A DNA stretch of 64,000 nt, taken from Lindgomyces ingoldianus. Taxonomy: Eukaryota > Ascomycota > Dothideomycetes > Pleosporales > Lindgomycetaceae. The notes beneath the pieces were generated by a model, which saw nothing but the letters and a program-made list of their open reading frames with translations, was not told the DNA's origin and did no database searches. Both the position numbers and the translations under genes were made by a program. Every line of letters starts with the position of its first letter. The stretch's first letter is position 1. The stretch covers positions 1,283,335-1,347,334 of the forward strand of contig NW_022985167.1 of NCBI RefSeq assembly GCF_010093535.1, read 5' to 3'. Shown piece after piece: positions 59,556 to 64,000 of this stretch.

Positions 59556-60500
59556 TTACAATTCATGAACTTTACCTTCTTCGGTGAACACTTGCAGACT
59601 CTGATGCTCTTTGACAGGTGTCGGTATTACTTTTTCCACTTCCACTGCCTCACGGTTGTAGTATGCGATGGCCTCACAACCAATGACACCATAGACTAAT
59701 TTTTCCCTCAAAAGTTGACAATAGTATCGTTTCCGCACTCTTCTCGCTCCGTGGGAATTTGTGAGGCGGGGTTGTTCAACCCCAAGTCCAGGTCCGTTCA
59801 ATTCTTCATTAGGTTTCCGTTTACTCCGCAAAGAGGTAATCATATTACCGTAGGGCCTCCTCCTCAGTTTCGGGGACCCGTTTTGATGCGCCCTAGTGAA
59901 TCTCTGACCTACTAGCGGCTGTTTCTGCTCTCTAGCTGTTCTCTTCACATCTCGCCTAGTATCACAACCTTGATTGTTAACGCGGGTAGCTTTAGCTTCA
60001 GCTCCTGTTCCCGCAGCTTGTCTTTCTATTTGAGATTTATATCACAACTCTCTTGTTCTCTCTCCCTCTGCTCTCCCTTGCTAGCCATTTGTAGTTGCAG
60101 TTTTACCTTTTTCCTACTCACCTAACCCAAGACTCCTGACAAGTTTATCTGCTATCTTATCTACCATTGCGGAGGGAGCAACAGAGCTTACCGTGAGATC
60201 ATTTTGCATTCCGTTAACGGAAGCTGCTCCCTTTGCTTCCGGCTTCTCCTACTCCTGTTTCTTAACCTATTCTTCTACAATCCTCTTCTCCCTCTCAGAA
60301 ATCATGAGAATGGAGCCTTGACTGCATGAAGACCCTCAGAACGTGTTTTCGTACGCCAGCGAGCCTTCTCCTTAAGAGCTTGATCCTCTTAATCGAGATC
60401 TCGGTCGAGCTTTTCGTTAATGTCCTTCTTTACAGGACGTAAAATGACTGGGACGCTGCAGTCGTACAGAATACACGCAAGGTCATCCTAGTTGCGGTTA
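59556..60500 (-). pseudogene. Decayed HET-type (heterokaryon-incompatibility-like) gene remnant
   Basis: On the minus strand at 60487-60302 a frame reads DDLACILYDCSVPVILRPV and then acidic/basic text, interrupted by in-frame stops near 60390 and 60302. It resembles the C-terminal part of fungal HET-domain proteins, where a G/DDLVC.L.GCSVPV.LR-like strand is common. Further down, at about 59750-59560, the frame holds EKLVYGVIGCEAI, which recalls the usual CYVHGVM.GEAI segment near the end of such proteins. The order agrees with the family. No HET core motif (with its WIDALCINQ-type signature) was found. The assignment rests on two short motifs and is tentative; the broken frame is certain. 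Confidence 0.45.
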
Positions 60501-61432
60501 GCTTAGACGCGTACGTGTGGATTGCAACACTGAAACTTGATTGTTCTGACATTTGTAGCTCTGGTTGTTAGGATGAAGTATGGTAGAGTTAGAGGTGTGG
60601 ATTATGCGTTGGAAGGTGTGTGTTTATGAACAGAGTCGGTCGTTCTATTTCATTTTGAAACCAGTGATACACGTGATAAAGCCCAGTCCAAAGCTATTCT
60701 AAATAAAAGAAAAGAAAAAAGGACAGCCACGAACAGCCTCCAGTGAAGGCAGTGATTTACATAATAGCTGGAATACCTCGTGTGCACGGGCTCCATGCAT
60801 TCTCTACCTCAGAAAGTCTTCCAAATTCTCAGCAGAGTCCTCCATTTCCACGCGTTTCTGCGCCTCTTTTTTTCCCACGACGCCTTCACTCTCTCATTTT
60901 ACTAGCAGCATCAACGCTTGCTATTTTTGAACAAATAATCAACAAATGTAAAACAATGACTTTGCTGCTTGTTGGTAGAACCGAAGAAATCCTGCAGACG
61001 TATCAGCAAGTCAGTTTGCTTCCAGAACCCGGTAGCCGAGACTCGAAATACTGTCAATCCAAATTATCTTAGAACGCAGAGAATTTGAACATAATTCTAG
61101 TGAGGCTCAGAGACCGAGGACATATGGGGTGACATTCACCTTACCCAAACAGAAGCTGAACCCTAGCCACAGCGCCACTAGAAATTGAAGCCACATCACC
61201 CCCGTATCTCTCCATCCATCAGATCATTATCGCTAATGGAGACTTGTAAGGTATTAGTCGATGGAATGCCTTCGTGCGGCTTTCTTAGTAAAGGGCGAAG
61301 CAAAGCTAATACAAGTAATGTACAAAGGACTCCGGATCCTTACCTCTCTTCCTCTCGCAAGCTAGCTTCTTGATTGTCTGACGCGGGTTCACGTCACTTA
61401 TTCAACCTTGTCCAATATCAGAATCGCTCTAG
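60501..61432. other. Intergenic region between the relic and the helical gene
   Basis: About 930 bp without a supportable gene. It presumably contains the promoter of the gene starting at 61433. A short A/G-rich run lies at about 60702-60722. Confidence 0.45.
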
Positions 61433-62517
61433 ATGTTAGGATTCGAAATTCCTTCCGCTGCTATAGGCTTCGCTGCTGGCTTCAAGGTCGTCCGAGACCT
61501 GCGTGAGATCTACTATGCTATCAAAGCTGCGATGGAGCGCTTCCGCAATGCCGCCGAGATCTACACCGGCCTTGAAGCCAGCCTCTTGACTTGTCAAGAA
61601 CATGTTGGTCACATTCTTGCCGCCTTTGCAGCGATAGAGCCAAGCGAAAGCGAGAGGAAGAAAGTTACGAAGATGCTCAATGATATCCATTCTAAGGCCG
61701 AAAAGTTCCAGGTGTGGATCGAGAGGAATAAAATCAAGGAACAAGATCCCCACATATTCAAAAAGAAATTCCGTGCGGCGTTTGGAAAGAAGCTGAGGGA
61801 GATCGAAGAGGCTATCGATAAATTATATACCAAGATGAAATGGATGGATGACCGGGTAGCTATCTTATACCGGTGAGCTCTCCTCTAGTGGGGGAGCGAA
61901 ATGGTCACTAATATTGTGAAGGCGACTAACCCTGGATATAACATCAAACGTCAATGAAAGAGTGAAGAGGTTGGAGGATATGATGGTGCGAATCGAAGCG
62001 AACGTAGAACAGCTGGTGGTATTGGGAGGCGGAGAGATTGCCCTTCCACCGTATCCCAGTGCAAGGGTCGATGACGAGACTATGGTCAGCAATAGACAGA
62101 GGGAGTTGCATGCATTATACTAACCTTGTGAAGTTTCTGAACCACATACGTAGAAGCTGTGATAGTCTCATTTCGTTTGCAGGCGCTAGAGGGTCCAAAA
62201 AAGTGCCTCCTCTTCCTCCATATCCGAAGGATGAAGCAGACTATGATCCTATGGTAAGTATCCACCTTAAATCCTGTATATTACACTAACCTTTTTATGA
62301 GGTTACCTCCCCTCGTGCTGTCTGTGACGTCAGTTTTGACGAAGCCCACTCGGCAAAGCTCCGTGATGATAGACGTCGAATGATTGAAGAACCTTGCGCA
62401 AAACCCAAACCGGAAACAGGTAAGGGTGGGTGGATCCCTCCTGACCTACTGACAACAGGAGGAGCAGCCACTGTTGTACTAGGGCTGGCATGGACTGCGG
62501 CTCAATACTTGTTATGA
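61433..62517 (+). CDS. Helical-domain protein with C-terminal membrane anchor (HeLo/STAND-N-like, unassigned)
   Basis: Four exons (61433-61872, 61922-62084, 62134-62253, 62302-62517) with three ~48-nt introns, each ending in -AG after a CTAA(C/T)-like branch; phases agree; 312 residues. Residues 1-146 are predicted all-helical: LGFEIPSAAIGFAAGFKVV then amphipathic repeats to KKLREIEEAIDKLYTKMKW. This resembles N-terminal helical domains of fungal STAND/HET-type proteins, but I cannot name the family. Residues ~146-200 look like more helix (NVNERVKRLEDMM, then VEQLVVLGG). The middle has proline-rich and charged linkers. The protein ends with LLTTGGAATVVLGLAWTAAQ then YLL, a single C-terminal hydrophobic helix, so it may be tail-anchored with the helical domain in the cytosol. 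Confidence 0.7.
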
Positions 62518-62956
62518 CGGATCTTAGCTGAGTGAGATGTCTGCTTGCCGGTCATGAATTATTTGAATGGTCGCAGGAAAAGGCTGGGAAGAATTAGTGC
62601 TCACAATGCCGGAGGTTTTTTTGGCGGGTTATTTGTATGTCGTTTGGATTGTGTGTTTCTACCGGGATAAGATCTTAAAGGGGCCTTAGGCTCGACAGCA
62701 TTAGGTGAGGCGTAGGGCGAAGCCGATACCGAACCGCTGAAATTCCCTAACTCGATATTCAATGCCTGATTTGATTCAACTCTGCAGTCGAGTTTCTGGA
62801 TGGATTTATGCGCTTGACGAATTCAAAGTGAAGCTCGGATGGTCTAAGCGTAACTCACAAGCCGAGGTACATATGTCTTGGCATAAACATCACCCTTGAA
62901 GCTCACCACCCCATTCTAGTCTTTCCAATTCCCATATCTTAACCCTTCCCATCGAC
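62518..62956. promoter_or_regulatory. Intergenic / PEX10 promoter region
   Basis: 439 bp between the helical gene stop and the PEX10 start. The last 60 bp are CT-rich with a typical CATCGAC ATG context. No other feature is seen. Confidence 0.4.
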
Positions 62957-64000
62957 ATGTCTTCCTCGCCACCATATACCTACCCTTTCGCCACCTCCCC
63001 TGACATCATCCGTTCGCATCAGAAAGACGCCTACTTCTCCGGCCATCTCCTAGAACAACTCTCTACACTCCTTCGCAAAGTCTACGGCGCGCGCTTTGCC
63101 CACACATACACATCCGAAACACGCGTTTTTGGCGAACTGCTGTACCTCGGTCTCACAACCCTAATCGGAAACCGGACGCTCGGCGAGGAATACTGCGATA
63201 TAATACAAGTAGAAGGGGAAAATGGAAGACTACCTGCCTTGGGAAGAAGAGCAGGGTATATTTTGAGCTCAATCCTAGGACCATATCTGCTAGGGCGTGT
63301 GCTCCCGGTATTTAGGAGGAGGATTAGGGCCAAGCTTGAAGCGAATTTGCGACGATATGCAAAGCATCGGGCGCCGGCTCATCAGTCTGGTAATGGTGGG
63401 AGTAAACCGCCTTCACTGCCCCTAGGAGTACGCATTCAGAAGTACATTTTGCAAAATCTGGATACCCTAACATCGCCTTCGCCTCTTTACGCGCTGTCCC
63501 TAGCAACGTTTTATTTCGCCGGATCGTATTATCACCTTTCGAAACGGATATGGAGTCTGAGATACATCTTTACGCGGCACGTCCCCGAGAGCGACCAAAG
63601 AGTAGGGTATGAAGTACTAGGCGTATTGCTAGTTTTGCAAATGGCCGTCCAGGGATATCTCCACATCCAAAACACCGTGACTAGGGATACCGTTACTACA
63701 GCCACTCTTGGATCCGGAACCGGCGCTACGGCCATGGTTGGTGGTGGCGTCGAGGTCTCGCTAGATCCCAATGCATACAGCGCCAACAACGCGCTTCTTT
63801 TCGAGGCTGCAACCCCTTCATCTTCCCATTCGGAACTGCAGAAATGGACACATACACCAGCCGCAGATAAGCCAAGGTACGAATTGAGCGACGAAGGAAC
63901 TATGGCGTGGATTGGGGGTGGGAATAGAAAGTGCACACTATGTCTGGAGGAGATGAAGGATCCGAGTGTCACGACGTGTGGACATGTGTTCTGCTGGGTT
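62957..64000 (+). CDS. PEX10: Peroxisome biogenesis factor 10, RING E3 ligase (3' partial)
   Basis: Open from ATG 62957 to the window end (348 codons, uninterrupted). The N-terminus (YPFATSPDIIRSHQKDAYF, then LLRKVYGARFAHTY) and the ELLYLGLTTLIGNRTLGEEYCDI block are characteristic of Pex10. Several membrane segments follow, for example GYILSSILGPYLL and LYALSLATFYFAGSYY. The C-terminal RING finger begins at about residue 326 as C-T-L-C-L-E-E, then VTTCGHVFCW, with the remaining zinc ligands beyond the window. With Pex2 and Pex12 it forms the peroxisomal ubiquitin ligase that modifies the receptor Pex5. The start agrees with family length. Confidence 0.96.
   Translation, partial: MSSSPPYTYPFATSPDIIRSHQKDAYFSGHLLEQLSTLLRKVYGARFAHTYTSETRVFGELLYLGLTTLIGNRTLGEEYCDIIQVEGENGRLPALGRRAGYILSSILGPYLLGRVLPVFRRRIRAKLEANLRRYAKHRAPAHQSGNGGSKPPSLPLGVRIQKYILQNLDTLTSPSPLYALSLATFYFAGSYYHLSKRIWSLRYIFTRHVPESDQRVGYEVLGVLLVLQMAVQGYLHIQNTVTRDTVTTATLGSGTGATAMVGGGVEVSLDPNAYSANNALLFEAATPSSSHSELQKWTHTPAADKPRYELSDEGTMAWIGGGNRKCTLCLEEMKDPSVTTCGHVFCWV

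Noticed and set aside
62203..62289. Stand-alone 83-codon frame crossing exons 2-3 of the helical gene
   Set aside because: It mixes intron sequence. The four-exon model has consistent phases and ends in a plausible membrane anchor.
1..64000. tRNA, rRNA, CRISPR array or secondary-metabolite cluster
   Set aside because: No cloverleaf-type T-loop with a matching acceptor stem, no rRNA-like text, no regular direct repeat-spacer array, and no PKS/NRPS/terpene core gene was recognised.

Overview
This window is nuclear DNA from a filamentous ascomycete (Pezizomycotina). The evidence is short introns (about 44-60 nt, GT...AG, many with CTAAC-like branch sites just before the acceptor), fungal-type gene products (Utp13, Stt4, SERCA, Pex10, a hybrid histidine kinase, a ubiquitin-like-domain protein), CT-rich leaders, and a small AT-rich, TpA-rich transposon block that looks like repeat-induced mutation. 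The class cannot be fixed from sequence alone. I rebuilt the gene models by eye from reading frame, splice sites and intron phase, so exon joints are predictions.

Layout. 1-17 kb: the 3' end of a molybdenum-cofactor sulfurase (MOSC domain), a serine/proline-rich protein with a basic tail, a minus-strand RapZ-C-domain-like gene, a GNAT acetyltransferase convergent with a catechol O-methyltransferase, UTP13 (minus), and a divergent uncharacterised membrane protein. 17-35 kb: a kinesin-7 (KipA/Kip2 type), a type II fucosyltransferase-like protein, a secreted CAP/PR-1 protein (minus), a ubiquitin-like-domain protein ending in a CaaX box (minus), and a cation/Ca2+ exchanger (minus) divergent from condensin subunit 2. 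35-50 kb: condensin CND2, the 11-exon PI 4-kinase STT4, a secreted DUF4360 protein, then 4 kb without a recognisable gene. 49.6-64 kb: a hybrid histidine kinase, a DUF3405 remnant, a SERCA-type Ca2+-ATPase, a 3.7-kb relic island (MITE, hAT-like element, broken HET-type gene), a helical tail-anchored protein, and the 5' part of PEX10.

Most genes are unrelated housekeeping functions: ribosome biogenesis, phosphoinositide signalling, chromosome condensation, microtubule transport, Ca2+ handling and peroxisome assembly. There is no biosynthetic cluster. Two Ca2+-transport genes (exchanger, SERCA) are about 20 kb apart, with no sign that they are co-regulated. The unusual material lies between genes: a dispersed terminal-inverted-repeat family with two clear copies, a third more degenerate copy and a possible fourth fragment; a 760-bp hAT-like element with an intact 8-bp target duplication; a perfect 95-bp duplication joined by a poly-C tract; and a broken HET-type gene next to an intact gene with a helical N-terminus and C-terminal membrane anchor. 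No tRNA, rRNA or CRISPR was recognised.
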